64,000 nt of DNA from Mycobacterium sp. 852014-52450_SCH5900713 (GTDB lineage: Bacteria > Actinomycetota > Actinomycetes > Mycobacteriales > Mycobacteriaceae). Shown here piece by piece: positions 23,358-32,420 of this stretch. A program made the position numbers and the translations under genes. Every line of letters begins with the position of its first letter. Position 1 is the stretch's first letter. The notes under the pieces are model-generated. The model was not told the origin of the DNA. It saw only the letters and a list, made by a program, of their open reading frames with translations, and did not search any database. The stretch covers positions 82,790 through 146,789 of the forward strand of contig NZ_LZIL01000043.1 in assembly GCF_001667075.1 (NCBI RefSeq), read 5' to 3'.

Positions 23358-26300
23358 GTGCGACAGCTTTCGCCGCTGCGGGTGATGTCGACAGGGCTCG
23401 GCGCCGCCGCGGGACTTGGCGAAGCGGTCGGCAGGCTGGCGACCGCCGGCCTCGACGTTGTCGCGCTGCCGGTCCGGGTGGGCGCGAGGGTGCTCTCGGG
23501 TGAGATCTCCCACTCCACGCTGACGCGGCGGTGCGGGCGCGGCGACGGTCGCGTGTGGATCGAGGTGCGCGGCCTCGACGGCACGGGCGGTGCGGCACGT
23601 GGCCGCGCTGCGGTTGATGCGCTGCGGGCGCAACCCGGCGTCACGCAGGTCAGGCTGAACCGTCCGCTGTCGAGGGTGGTTGTCGACATCGACGCCGGGG
23701 CGTCGCTCGACGCACTCTGCTCCGCGCTCGATTCCGCCGAAAATGCCGGCGGCGTAAGCCATTCCACGCGTGCCGAAAGCTTGCCCGGCGACGGGCTGTT
23801 GTTGGCCCATCGCAGCGCGATGGTGGCCGTCAACGCCGCCGGGTTCGCGGTCGCCGTTGCGGGCCGCGCGTTGCGGTTGCCGGCGGCCCCCATAGCCGTC
23901 GAGGCGGCGTCCGCGATCGCGAATTACCAACCGTGGCTGCGTCGTGTGCTCGAGGGCGGGATCGGCCCCGGCGCGACGGACACCGCGTTGTCGGTGTTCG
24001 GCACGGCCGCGCATGTGGTCACGCTGTCACCGGCGAAGCTCTCGGTCGACTTGGCGATGCAGGCGTTCAAGGCCGCCGAGTGCCGGGCCGCGGCGCGGGC
24101 ATGGGCCCGTTATGAGCCGGAGTTGGCCCGGCATGCCGACGAGCCGGAAGTGCACCGCTCCCTGCGCCCGGTTCCCCCACCGGCCGGTCCGATCGACCGT
24201 CATGGGCAGCGCGTGGCGTGGGTGCAGATGATCGGCGTCGGTCTGACCGGGGCCCTCACGCGCAACGTCACGATGGCGTCGAACGCCGCGCTCGCGGCCT
24301 CGCCGAAGGCGATGCGCACCACCCATGAGGCGTTCGCGGCCACACTCGGGCGAGGTTTGGCGGACCACCACGCGGTGCTTCCGCTGCGGCCGGAAAGCCT
24401 GCGCAGGCTCGACAAGGTCGACGCTCTGCTGGTCGATCCGCGCGTGCTGTGTGACGCTTCGATGCGGGTGGTTCGCGTCCGCGGCGCCCGCGACGACGAC
24501 TTACTGACCGCCTGGACCCGCGCGCAGGATCTGCTCGACGACGCCCCGGCCCCGGGCTGGCACGGGATTCCCGCATCTCCCAACGACGACGATGGCGGCG
24601 GCGCGGTCGAGGCGCTCATCGCCCCGGCCCCACACCCTCTCGCGTCGGCGTTGATCACCCGCGCGCGCGACTCCGGCGCGCGCCTGGTGTCCGTTGACAC
24701 CGACTTGCTCGGTGACCTGCGTCCCGCGTTCGACGACGTCCACCCTGTCGGCGACGGCGACATCGACGGCGCGCTCGCCGATGCGGTGTCCGCACTGCAA
24801 CGCGACGGCCACACCGTCGCGGTGCTGTCCTGTTCTGGTGCGCAAGCCCTTTCGGGCGCCGACGTGGCGCTGGGGATCAGGCCGGACGCGGATGCTGCTC
24901 CGCCCTGGACTGCCGACCTGATGCTCGACGACCTGGCCGGAGCGTGGCGGGTGCTGCACGCGCTACCGGCGGCCAGGAGGGCGAGCCAGCAGGGCATCGC
25001 GATCTCGGTGGGCGCATCGGCGCTGGGCGCGTTGTTCATGGTGCCCGGGGTGCGCCGGTTGCGCGGGCCCGGCCCGGTGACCGTCGGCGCGGTCGCGGGG
25101 CTGCTGTCGGGATACCTGTTGGCGCTCGGCACGATTCGCACGCCCGTACCCAGGCCGGCGCCGGCGTTCGAGTGGCACGCGATGTCGGCCGAGCGGGCCC
25201 GCGAAGTGCTGGCGGCGCTGCGCGACCCCGGAGAACCCTCGGCCGCAACGGATTCCGCACAAGACGGCGCGGGGTTGCCCGCCGCCGCGTGGGAGTTCGC
25301 CAGGGCCGCCGTCGCCGAGTTGACCGGCGACCCGTTGACGCCAATCCTCGGATTGTGTTCGGCGGCCACCGCGGTGCTGGGGTCACCGACCGACGCGGTG
25401 CTGGTCGGCACCGTGCTGACCGGGAACGCGCTGCTCTCGACGGCCCAACAGCTTCGCGCCGAGAACCGGCTGAACCGCCTGCTCGCTCAGCAGACCCCGC
25501 CGGCCCGCGTCCTCACCCAGGGGCCCGACGCCCCACGCGGCTACCGCGAAGTCGTCGTCGAACAGCTGCGGCCAGGCGACGTGATCGAGGTACGCAGCGA
25601 CGAGGTGGTGCCCGCCGACGCACGGGTCATCGAGGCACACGACCTCGAGGTCGACGAATCGTCGCTGACCGGTGAATCCCTGTCAGTCCAGAAGCAGGTC
25701 GAGCCCACGCCCGGGGCCGAACTGGCCGAGCGCCGCTGCATGATCTACGCCGGAACCACCGTGGTGGCCGGCACCGCGGTCGCGCTGGTCACCGCCGTCG
25801 GGGCCGACACCCAGAGCCGCCGCGCGGCCGAACTGGCGTCCGGTGAACTGCCGACGGTCGGCCTGCACCATCAACTCAGCCACCTGATGAGCCGCGCGTT
25901 CCCGTTCAGCGCGGGCGGCGGCGTCCTGGTCGGCGCGCTCGGCCTGCTGCGCGCCGGCGGTCTGCGCCAAGCCCTCGGCAGCGCCATCGCGGTCGCCGTG
26001 GCGGCCGTCCCCGAGGGCATGCCACTGATGGCCACCCTCGCCCAATCCGCGTCGGCCCAGCGGCTGGGCGAATGCGGGGCGCTGGTGCGGGTCCCGCGCG
26101 CGGCCGAGGCGCTCGGTCGCGTCGAGGTGGTCTGCTTCGACAAGACCGGAACGCTGAGCGAGAACCGTCTTCGCGTCGCCGAGGTGCACCCGGTGGCGGG
26201 CCATTCCCACGATGACATCCTGCGGTGCGCCGCCCAGGCCGCGCCGGCGGACGATGGCAATCCCCACGTCCATGCCACCGACGAAGCCATCATCAAGGCG

Positions 26301-27842
26301 GCGGAGGCGGTGGCGGGGTCCGGTTCACGACCCGAGCCCGACGCGCACCTGCCGTTCCGGTCCGGCAGGGCGTTCTCGGCCTCGGTGACGGGCACGCAGT
26401 TGACCATCAAGGGCGCACCGGAAGTGGTCTTGGCGGCGTGCCGGCAAGCGGGCCCGGAGGCGGAGGACGCGGTGACGGCCCTGACGACGGCCGGGCTGCG
26501 AACGATTGCGGTGGCCCAACGCCGCCTGACCGCGGCGCAGGCGCGATCGTTGCGGAAGGACCCCGACAGCATCACCGGATTGTGCGAGACGGGATTGACG
26601 CTCACCGGATTCCTGGGCCTGTCGGACACGCCTCGCCCCCAGGCGCCACGGTTGCTGGCGGACCTGGCCAAGCGGGGCGTGGCAATCCGGCTGATCACCG
26701 GCGACCACCCCGTCACCGCCACGGCCATCGCCCGCGAACTGGGGGTCGCGGTGAGCGCCGACCAGGCGATCACGGGGTCCGAATGGAACGCGCTGTCGCG
26801 CCACGATCAGCAGCGCGCGGTCTCCGAGCGGGTGATCTTCGCCAGGATGTCACCGGAGAACAAGGTGCAGGTCGTCCAGACGCTCGAGCGCGCCGGGCGG
26901 GTGTGCGCCATGGTCGGCGACGGCGCCAACGACGCCGCGGCGATCCGGGCCGCAAGCGTCGGCGTCGGTGTGGTCGCCCGCGGCAGCGACTCCGCCCACA
27001 CGACCGCCGACCTCGTCCTGACCGACGGGCGCATCGAGACGCTGGTGGCCGCCATCGACGAGGGACGCCGACTGTGGCGCGGCGTCCAGGCGGCCGTGGC
27101 CGGCCTGCTAGGCGGCAACGCCGGCGAGGTGATTTTCTCGGTCCTCGGGACGGCCCTCACCGGCACTTCGCCGCTGAACACCAGGCAGCTGCTGCTGATC
27201 AACATGCTCACCGACGCGTTGCCCGCGACCGCGGTCGCCGTCAGCACGCCCGCCGGGCCGGTGCAACGAGTCGGCCGCGGCATCGACGAACGCGCGCTTC
27301 GGCGAACCGTTGTCGCGCGGGGGACGCTCACCGCCACCGCCGCCACGACGGCCTGGGTGATGGCGTCGGTCACCGGCCTGCCCCAGCGCGCCTCCACCGT
27401 CGCGCTGATCTCGTTGGTCGCCGTCGAGCTTGGTCAGACCGTGGTCGACTCGCACGCGCCCCTGGTGCTCCTCACCGCAGCCGGCTCGTTCGCCGCATTC
27501 ACCGCGATGATCAGCACCCCGGGGATCAGCCAACTGCTGGGCTGCACACCGGTCGGTCCGGTGGGCTGGGCGCAGGGGCTGGGCACCGCGGCGGCCGCCG
27601 TGCTCGCCGTCGCCGCCACGAATCGGTTGCGGCCGGGTCGCGGGGACGAGGAGTCACCACTGACCGATGACCCGGAACTCGCCGAGCCCGCCCAGTCCGC
27701 CCCACCAGCACCGCGGCACAACGCATCCCGGGCGCCGCATACCGCGGTCCTCGCGGCTCCCGCCAAGGCCGCCCGTGCACTGAAGTTGGTGGACCGACAC
27801 CAGCATCGGATTTCGGCGGAGGCCGTCACCGATAGCCCGTGA
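23358..27842 (+). CDS. ctpI: Very large P-type cation ATPase, CtpI-like, with degenerate N-terminal half
   Basis: A 1494-residue membrane P-type ATPase. The C-terminal half is complete: TGES at residues 771-774, PEGMP near 885, phosphorylation motif DKTGTL at Asp928, TGD in LITGDHP near 1110, and GDGANDAAA with Asp1188 and Asp1192, plus flanking helices. The N-terminal region has an HMA-like fold without CxxC (about residues 50-120). It is followed by a stretch resembling a second, decayed ATPase: VDALLVDPRVL at Asp360 in place of DKTGTL, and a pseudo-hinge SCSGAQALSGAD at about 491-502. Length and layout match mycobacterial CtpI. GTG 23358 has AAAGGGG six bases upstream; the frame opens earlier at 23262. 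The transported ion is unknown. Confidence 0.9.
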   Translation: MRQLSPLRVMSTGLGAAAGLGEAVGRLATAGLDVVALPVRVGARVLSGEISHSTLTRRCGRGDGRVWIEVRGLDGTGGAARGRAAVDALRAQPGVTQVRLNRPLSRVVVDIDAGASLDALCSALDSAENAGGVSHSTRAESLPGDGLLLAHRSAMVAVNAAGFAVAVAGRALRLPAAPIAVEAASAIANYQPWLRRVLEGGIGPGATDTALSVFGTAAHVVTLSPAKLSVDLAMQAFKAAECRAAARAWARYEPELARHADEPEVHRSLRPVPPPAGPIDRHGQRVAWVQMIGVGLTGALTRNVTMASNAALAASPKAMRTTHEAFAATLGRGLADHHAVLPLRPESLRRLDKVDALLVDPRVLCDASMRVVRVRGARDDDLLTAWTRAQDLLDDAPAPGWHGIPASPNDDDGGGAVEALIAPAPHPLASALITRARDSGARLVSVDTDLLGDLRPAFDDVHPVGDGDIDGALADAVSALQRDGHTVAVLSCSGAQALSGADVALGIRPDADAAPPWTADLMLDDLAGAWRVLHALPAARRASQQGIAISVGASALGALFMVPGVRRLRGPGPVTVGAVAGLLSGYLLALGTIRTPVPRPAPAFEWHAMSAERAREVLAALRDPGEPSAATDSAQDGAGLPAAAWEFARAAVAELTGDPLTPILGLCSAATAVLGSPTDAVLVGTVLTGNALLSTAQQLRAENRLNRLLAQQTPPARVLTQGPDAPRGYREVVVEQLRPGDVIEVRSDEVVPADARVIEAHDLEVDESSLTGESLSVQKQVEPTPGAELAERRCMIYAGTTVVAGTAVALVTAVGADTQSRRAAELASGELPTVGLHHQLSHLMSRAFPFSAGGGVLVGALGLLRAGGLRQALGSAIAVAVAAVPEGMPLMATLAQSASAQRLGECGALVRVPRAAEALGRVEVVCFDKTGTLSENRLRVAEVHPVAGHSHDDILRCAAQAAPADDGNPHVHATDEAIIKAAEAVAGSGSRPEPDAHLPFRSGRAFSASVTGTQLTIKGAPEVVLAACRQAGPEAEDAVTALTTAGLRTIAVAQRRLTAAQARSLRKDPDSITGLCETGLTLTGFLGLSDTPRPQAPRLLADLAKRGVAIRLITGDHPVTATAIARELGVAVSADQAITGSEWNALSRHDQQRAVSERVIFARMSPENKVQVVQTLERAGRVCAMVGDGANDAAAIRAASVGVGVVARGSDSAHTTADLVLTDGRIETLVAAIDEGRRLWRGVQAAVAGLLGGNAGEVIFSVLGTALTGTSPLNTRQLLLINMLTDALPATAVAVSTPAGPVQRVGRGIDERALRRTVVARGTLTATAATTAWVMASVTGLPQRASTVALISLVAVELGQTVVDSHAPLVLLTAAGSFAAFTAMISTPGISQLLGCTPVGPVGWAQGLGTAAAAVLAVAATNRLRPGRGDEESPLTDDPELAEPAQSAPPAPRHNASRAPHTAVLAAPAKAARALKLVDRHQHRISAEAVTDSP

Positions 27843-27847
27843 GTCCA

Positions 27848-28516
27848 TCAGTCGTGGGCACCGCGCGGCTTGATGAACACACCTTCCGCGCCGACCGTGA
27901 GCCCTTGGCTATCGGTGATCTGCCCCTTCGCGAAGGTCTTCACGCCCTCGACGCGCTCGACCCACGCTTCTGCCCGCACCAGACCCAACGGGGTCCCCCG
28001 CACATAGCGCAGCGTGAGCGTGCCGGTGTAGGCCGGTCGGCCGGGTTCGTGCGCGGTCGCGCCCAGGACGTGGTCGAGGACCAACGCGCACACTCCGCCA
28101 TGGACATGTCCCGGAGGTCCTTCGTAGGCGGCGCCGAGGGTGATCTCGGTCCACACGGCGCCACCGGCGTCGCGGTGAATCACCAGCGGAGGTGCGATCG
28201 GGTTGCGTACGCCGATCACGACGTTGCCGGAAGCCACGGGTTGGCCGTCGAACGGATGGCGAACACCGAACGATCCCGGCATCAGGCTTTCGCTCAATTG
28301 CTCTATCGCGCAATCGATGTGCGTCTTCGCGGCCGCAACGGTACCGGTGTCGGCCTCGGTGCGGATGGTCGCGTCGATCAGCCGGCGAACGGACTGGGTG
28401 AGCGCTTCATACGCCGGTGCGCCGCTGTCATCGTTGCCCTTCATCCCTGCCAGCCCTTGCTGCGCGAAGCGTGCGGTTTTGGCGAGCACGGATGATCGCG
28501 CCACCCCCACGAGCAT
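27848..28516 (-). CDS. PaaI/4HBT-type acyl-CoA thioesterase
   Basis: A 222-residue hot-dog thioesterase. The core motif GPPGHVHGGVCALVLDHVLG (about residues 135-154) is typical of the PaaI-like group, with an extended N-terminus. It would hydrolyse acyl-CoA esters, either to release a product acid or to protect the CoA pool. It is the last gene of a three-gene minus-strand unit with an SDR and a BVMO, which points to a catabolic role. ATG at 28516 has no strong ribosome site; the ATG at 28444 is an alternative start. It converges on the ATPase gene across only 5 bases. Confidence 0.83.
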   Translation of the reverse strand: MLVGVARSSVLAKTARFAQQGLAGMKGNDDSGAPAYEALTQSVRRLIDATIRTEADTGTVAAAKTHIDCAIEQLSESLMPGSFGVRHPFDGQPVASGNVVIGVRNPIAPPLVIHRDAGGAVWTEITLGAAYEGPPGHVHGGVCALVLDHVLGATAHEPGRPAYTGTLTLRYVRGTPLGLVRAEAWVERVEGVKTFAKGQITDSQGLTVGAEGVFIKPRGAHD

Positions 28517-28541
28517 GGAGACCGCTCATCCGGTCCGCCGC

Positions 28542-29342
28542 TCATGTCGCCTTCTGCGAGAGGCCGGCGTCCACGACGAGCTGCGTGCCCGTGATGTAGC
28601 GGGCCTCCTCGGAGGCCAGGAACACCGCCACATTGGCGATGTCGACGGGCTCTACCCACGGCACCGGCAGCAGGTTGCGCGCCCGCAGCACTTCCGCGGC
28701 GTCCGCGGCGGTCGGGTTTTCGAGATCCGGGCGTAAGCGCCGAAACATCTTGTCGTTGAGCACCATCGGAGTCGCGACCGGCCCGGGATGAACAGTGTTG
28801 ACCCGGATGCTCGACGGCCCGAGCTCGTTCGCCAGGGTGCGCGCCAAACCCACCACCGCGTGTTTGCTCGCCGTGTAATGCGCGGTATTGGGCGTCCCGC
28901 GAAGACCATTGGTCGAACTGATGATCACGATGGCGCCGCCTTCGCCCATGTGCGGTACACCGGCCTTGACCGTGTGCCATACGCCGGTCAGGTTGATGTC
29001 GAGCGTGCGCTGCCAGTCCCGGGGGTCGAGTTCCCATGTCCGGCCACCGGCAAGGTGAATTCCGGCATTCGCGACGACGATGTCGAGGCGTCCCAGTCCC
29101 GCGACGCCGTTGGCTACGGCGCCCGTTACAGCCTCCAAATGACTCACGTCGGCAACACCCGTCACGCAGCGTCGCCCGCGGTTTTCGACATCCCTTGCGG
29201 TGTCAAGCAACTCGTCGCTCGCCGCGGTGGCATCGAGCGCGATCACATCTGCGCCCTCGTCGGCGAAGCGTTGACAATGCACCCGTCCCGTGCCCCTGGC
29301 CGCGCCGGTGACCAGCACTACCTTGCCAAGCAGTCTCTTCAT
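28542..29342 (-). CDS. SDR, probably mycofactocin-coupled
   Basis: A 266-residue short-chain dehydrogenase with TGAARGTGRVHCQRFADEG at the N-terminus, NAG near residue 90 and the catalytic set SSTNG with YTASK. The ARGxGRxH pattern after the glycine motif and the following ADVIALD segment are typical of mycofactocin-coupled SDRs, which hold NAD tightly and pass electrons to mycofactocin. It shares ATGA with the BVMO gene upstream, so an alcohol or ketone in the same pathway is the likely substrate. The mycofactocin link is inferred from motif only; no mft genes are in the window. Confidence 0.87.
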   Translation of the reverse strand: MKRLLGKVVLVTGAARGTGRVHCQRFADEGADVIALDATAASDELLDTARDVENRGRRCVTGVADVSHLEAVTGAVANGVAGLGRLDIVVANAGIHLAGGRTWELDPRDWQRTLDINLTGVWHTVKAGVPHMGEGGAIVIISSTNGLRGTPNTAHYTASKHAVVGLARTLANELGPSSIRVNTVHPGPVATPMVLNDKMFRRLRPDLENPTAADAAEVLRARNLLPVPWVEPVDIANVAVFLASEEARYITGTQLVVDAGLSQKAT

Positions 29343-30949
29343 CGCGGCATCTTAACCAGATCGAAGCCCGGGTAACCGGCCTTAGCCACCTCGTCGCAGA
29401 TGTCGTTATATGTTGCGAAGCCACCGACGAACAACATGAATCCCTTTGGCTTTCCGGGCACGTTGGCGCCCATGTACCAGGACTCCGCCTTGGTGAACAG
29501 CGTGGCCTCGGCGAGGCGGGCGCATTCGGCCCCCCAGCCGTCGACGGCATCGCGGGTCGCCTCGATCGCGGCCAACCCGTGGCCATCGAGGTAGACAATG
29601 GTTGCGGCGATCCAATTCACCTGCGCCTCGGCGTGCAGCACCATGTTCGCCAGCACGGCGGGCGCCCCGGGACCGGAGATCAGGAACAGGTTGGGAAATC
29701 CGTCGACGCTCAGCCCCAGGTAGGTGCGCGGCCCCTGTGCCCAGTCGTCCCGCAACCGACGACCGCCGCGTCCGATGATGTCGATCTTGGCCAGCGCACC
29801 GGTGAGAGCGTCGAAACCCGTTGCCAGCACGATCATGTCGACGTCGTAGTGCGCGTCGACGGTTCTGATCCCAGCGGTGTCCACGCATTCGATCGGTGTG
29901 TCGCGGACACTGATGAGTGACACGTTCGGCCGGTTGAAGGTGCTGAAGTAGTTGCTGTCGGTGCAGATCCGTTTCGTGCCGATCGGGTGATCGTTGGGGA
30001 TAAGCAAGTCCGCCAGCGCGGGGTCGTCGATGACCGCGCGCACCTTCTCCTCGTAGAACTTTCGGGCCTCGTCGTTGGCGGTCAAGTCGGTCATCTGGTC
30101 GGGGAACGTCTTCGAGAACAGCACACCGCCCAGCTGCCAACGCTTGTCGAACGCCACCCGACGTTCCTCCGGCGTGAATTCCATCGTCGGCTTCGGCGCC
30201 GTGATGTGTGGTGACCCGCCGCTGCTGCGCCACGAGAGCCGCCGCCGTTCTGCGTAGTTCGCCTTGATGTCATCGAGTTCCCGTTCGCTCAACGGCTTGT
30301 TGCCGGCCGGGACACTGTAGTTGGGCGTGCGCTGGAAGACAAAGAGATGCTTGGCGTGTTCGGCGATGATCGGAATCGATTGAATGCCAGACGAACCGGT
30401 GCCGATAACGGCGACCCGCTTTCCGGTGAAATCGACGGGATGCTGTGGCCACGCGGCGGTGTGATAGATCTCGCCCGCGAACGAATCGAGGCCGTGGAAG
30501 TTCGGGGTCAACGCGGCTGACAGCGGACCGGTCGCCATCAGGCAGAACCGGGCGGACAGCACGTCATCGCCGTCGGTGGTGACCAGCCAGCGCAGCGTAG
30601 TTTCGTCGAGCGCCGCGGACACGACGCGGGCGCGGAATGTGATGTCGCGGCGCAGGTCGAGATTGTCGGCCACCCAGTTCAGGTAGGCGAGAATCTCCGC
30701 CTGGGTGGCGTACTTCTCGGTCCAGTTCCACTCTTGCTGCAGTTCATCGGAGAACGAATAGCAGTAATCGACGCTTTCGACGTCACAGCGCGCCCCCGGG
30801 TATCGGTTGTAGTACCAGGTGCCTCCCAGCTCTGGCGCCGCCTCCAGGACCCGCACGGACAATCCCTGACTGCGGAGCTTGTGCAGGGCGTAGAGGCCGG
30901 CGAACCCGGCGCCGACCACGACAACGTCGACCAGCTCCGCGCTATTCAC
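29339..30949 (-). CDS. Baeyer-Villiger monooxygenase, canonical fingerprint
   Basis: A 536-residue class B flavoprotein monooxygenase. FAD motif GAGFAG, GGTWYYNRYPG, the intact BVMO fingerprint FAGEIYHTAAWP and NADPH motif GTGSSG are all visible. It is close in length and sequence to the product of 811-2403 but keeps the fingerprint His. The open frame reaches 31090; the GTG at 30949 starts at the same point relative to the FAD motif as the paralogue, while ATG 31033 would add a low-complexity leader. It would convert a ketone to an ester or lactone. Its operon partners are an SDR, which could supply the ketone, and a thioesterase. Confidence 0.88.
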   Translation of the reverse strand: MNSAELVDVVVVGAGFAGLYALHKLRSQGLSVRVLEAAPELGGTWYYNRYPGARCDVESVDYCYSFSDELQQEWNWTEKYATQAEILAYLNWVADNLDLRRDITFRARVVSAALDETTLRWLVTTDGDDVLSARFCLMATGPLSAALTPNFHGLDSFAGEIYHTAAWPQHPVDFTGKRVAVIGTGSSGIQSIPIIAEHAKHLFVFQRTPNYSVPAGNKPLSERELDDIKANYAERRRLSWRSSGGSPHITAPKPTMEFTPEERRVAFDKRWQLGGVLFSKTFPDQMTDLTANDEARKFYEEKVRAVIDDPALADLLIPNDHPIGTKRICTDSNYFSTFNRPNVSLISVRDTPIECVDTAGIRTVDAHYDVDMIVLATGFDALTGALAKIDIIGRGGRRLRDDWAQGPRTYLGLSVDGFPNLFLISGPGAPAVLANMVLHAEAQVNWIAATIVYLDGHGLAAIEATRDAVDGWGAECARLAEATLFTKAESWYMGANVPGKPKGFMLFVGGFATYNDICDEVAKAGYPGFDLVKMPR

Positions 30950-31226
30950 AGGCGCCGACGGTATGTCCTGCCACCTCGACCGCCGGGGCCGGATCCCGGT
31001 GACCGGACACTGCGGTGACGTTGTCCCGGCCATCGGCCGCTCGTCGGCGCGCACGGCAACCTGGAGCCGGCTGGACGGCCCGGTTCCCATGTGCAGACCC
31101 GGCCGGTGAGCGGCGCATCGTCAGTTGAATTCTGAGCGCTTTTGCTTCCGCTCATCGGGAACGGCTTCGGCTGCGGCACGAACTGCGGTAGACCATTACT
31201 AAGCCTCCAGACGTAAGGACACCAAC
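30950..31226. promoter_or_regulatory. Divergent gap between the BVMO operon and the HsaA-like operon
   Basis: 277 bases between two outward-facing catabolic operons, so shared control is possible. The right end carries the AAGGA ribosome site of the gene at 31227. The IclR-type palindrome seen at 34888 is not repeated here, and no other clear inverted repeat was found. Confidence 0.4.
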
Positions 31227-32411
31227 ATGAGCGAACGGGTACTCGACCGGGTCGTGGCGATGGCGGATCAGTTGCGCGACCAGGCCCCCGAGGCCGAGCG
31301 GATCGGCCGACTCACCGACGACACGGTCAAGCTGATGAAGGGCGCCGGCCTGATCCGGCTACTGCAGACCAAGCAGTACCAAGGGTTCGAGGTCCACCCC
31401 CGCGAGTTCGCCGAGACGACGATGGCGACCGCGGCGCTGGACCCGGCGGCCGGCTGGATCGTCGGCGTTGTCGGTGTGCACCCCTATCAGTTGGCGTACG
31501 CCGACCCGAAGGTCGCGGCCGAAATCTGGGCCGACGACGTCGACACGTGGATGGCCTCGCCGTACGCACCGCAGGGGGTGGCCAAGCCCGTCGACGGTGG
31601 CTACATCTTCAACGGCCGCTGGCAGTTCAGCTCGGGCACCGACCACTGTGACTGGATCATCCTGGGCGCGATGCTGGGCGACGACAAGGGCATTCCCATC
31701 ATGCCGCCGCAGATGCTGCACATGATCCTGCCGCGCAGGGACTACGAGATCGTCGAGGACTCGTGGAACGTGGTGGGGCTGCGCGGAACCGGCTCCAAGG
31801 ACGTCATCGTCAAGGATGCGTTCGTCCCGTCCTACCGGACGATGGACGCGACGAAGGTGATGGACGGCACCGCCCAGCGCGAGGCCGGCATGACCGAACC
31901 GCTCTATCTGATGCCGTGGTCGACGATGTTCCCGCTGGGCATCTCGGCGGCCACGATCGGCATCGCCGAAGGGGCCCTGGCCGCGCACCTGGATTACCAG
32001 CGCGAGCGCGTCGGCGCCACCGGAACCGCGATCAAGGACGACCCCTACGTCATGTTCGCCATCGGCGAGGCGGCCGCGGACATCAACGCCGCCCGCCAGG
32101 AACTCCTGGCCAACGCCGACCGCATCTACGACATGGTCGCCGCGGGCAAGGAGGTGTCGTTCGCCGACCGCGCGGCCGGTCGGCGCACCCAGATCCGCGC
32201 GGTGTGGCGCGCGGTGGCCGCGGTCGACGAGATCTTCGCCCGCTCGGGCGGCAACGCGGCCCGGATGGACAAGCCGCTGCAACGGTATTGGCGCGACATG
32301 CACGTCGGCCAGCTGCACGCCATCCACATGCCGGGCACCACCTATCACGCGTCGGCGCTGAGTTCGTTGGGTATCGATCCGCCCGAGGGCCCCCTGCGGG
32401 CTTTGATCTAG
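31227..32411 (+). CDS. HsaA-like flavin-dependent aromatic hydroxylase
   Basis: A 394-residue member of the acyl-CoA-dehydrogenase-fold flavin monooxygenases, the same length as HsaA of cholesterol catabolism. Shared stretches include GWIVGVVGVHPYQLAY, the SYAP-like MASPYAPQG, FSSGTDHCDW, VVGLRGTGSKDVIVKD and LQRYWRDMH. Such enzymes use reduced FMN or FAD from a separate reductase to ortho-hydroxylate a phenol to a catechol. An extradiol dioxygenase gene follows 9 bases later, matching hydroxylation then ring cleavage. No HsaB-type reductase is adjacent; the flavin reductase-like gene at 60000 is the only candidate in the window. ATG has AAGGA upstream. Confidence 0.88.
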   Translation: MSERVLDRVVAMADQLRDQAPEAERIGRLTDDTVKLMKGAGLIRLLQTKQYQGFEVHPREFAETTMATAALDPAAGWIVGVVGVHPYQLAYADPKVAAEIWADDVDTWMASPYAPQGVAKPVDGGYIFNGRWQFSSGTDHCDWIILGAMLGDDKGIPIMPPQMLHMILPRRDYEIVEDSWNVVGLRGTGSKDVIVKDAFVPSYRTMDATKVMDGTAQREAGMTEPLYLMPWSTMFPLGISAATIGIAEGALAAHLDYQRERVGATGTAIKDDPYVMFAIGEAAADINAARQELLANADRIYDMVAAGKEVSFADRAAGRRTQIRAVWRAVAAVDEIFARSGGNAARMDKPLQRYWRDMHVGQLHAIHMPGTTYHASALSSLGIDPPEGPLRALI

Positions 32412-32420
32412 GAGAGCACG

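Noticed and set aside
23500..23720. Heavy-metal-binding HMA domain at the start of the P-type ATPase
   Set aside because: The fold seems present, but the CxxC metal motif is missing, so a metal-binding role is not claimed.
24200..25411. 403-codon minus-strand open frame
   Set aside because: Antisense to the P-type ATPase; low-complexity Ser/Arg/Pro composition typical of shadow frames.
30950..31226. Possible KstR-type operator upstream of the HsaA-like gene
   Set aside because: No AAC...GTT inverted repeat of the KstR or KstR2 kind could be found by eye.
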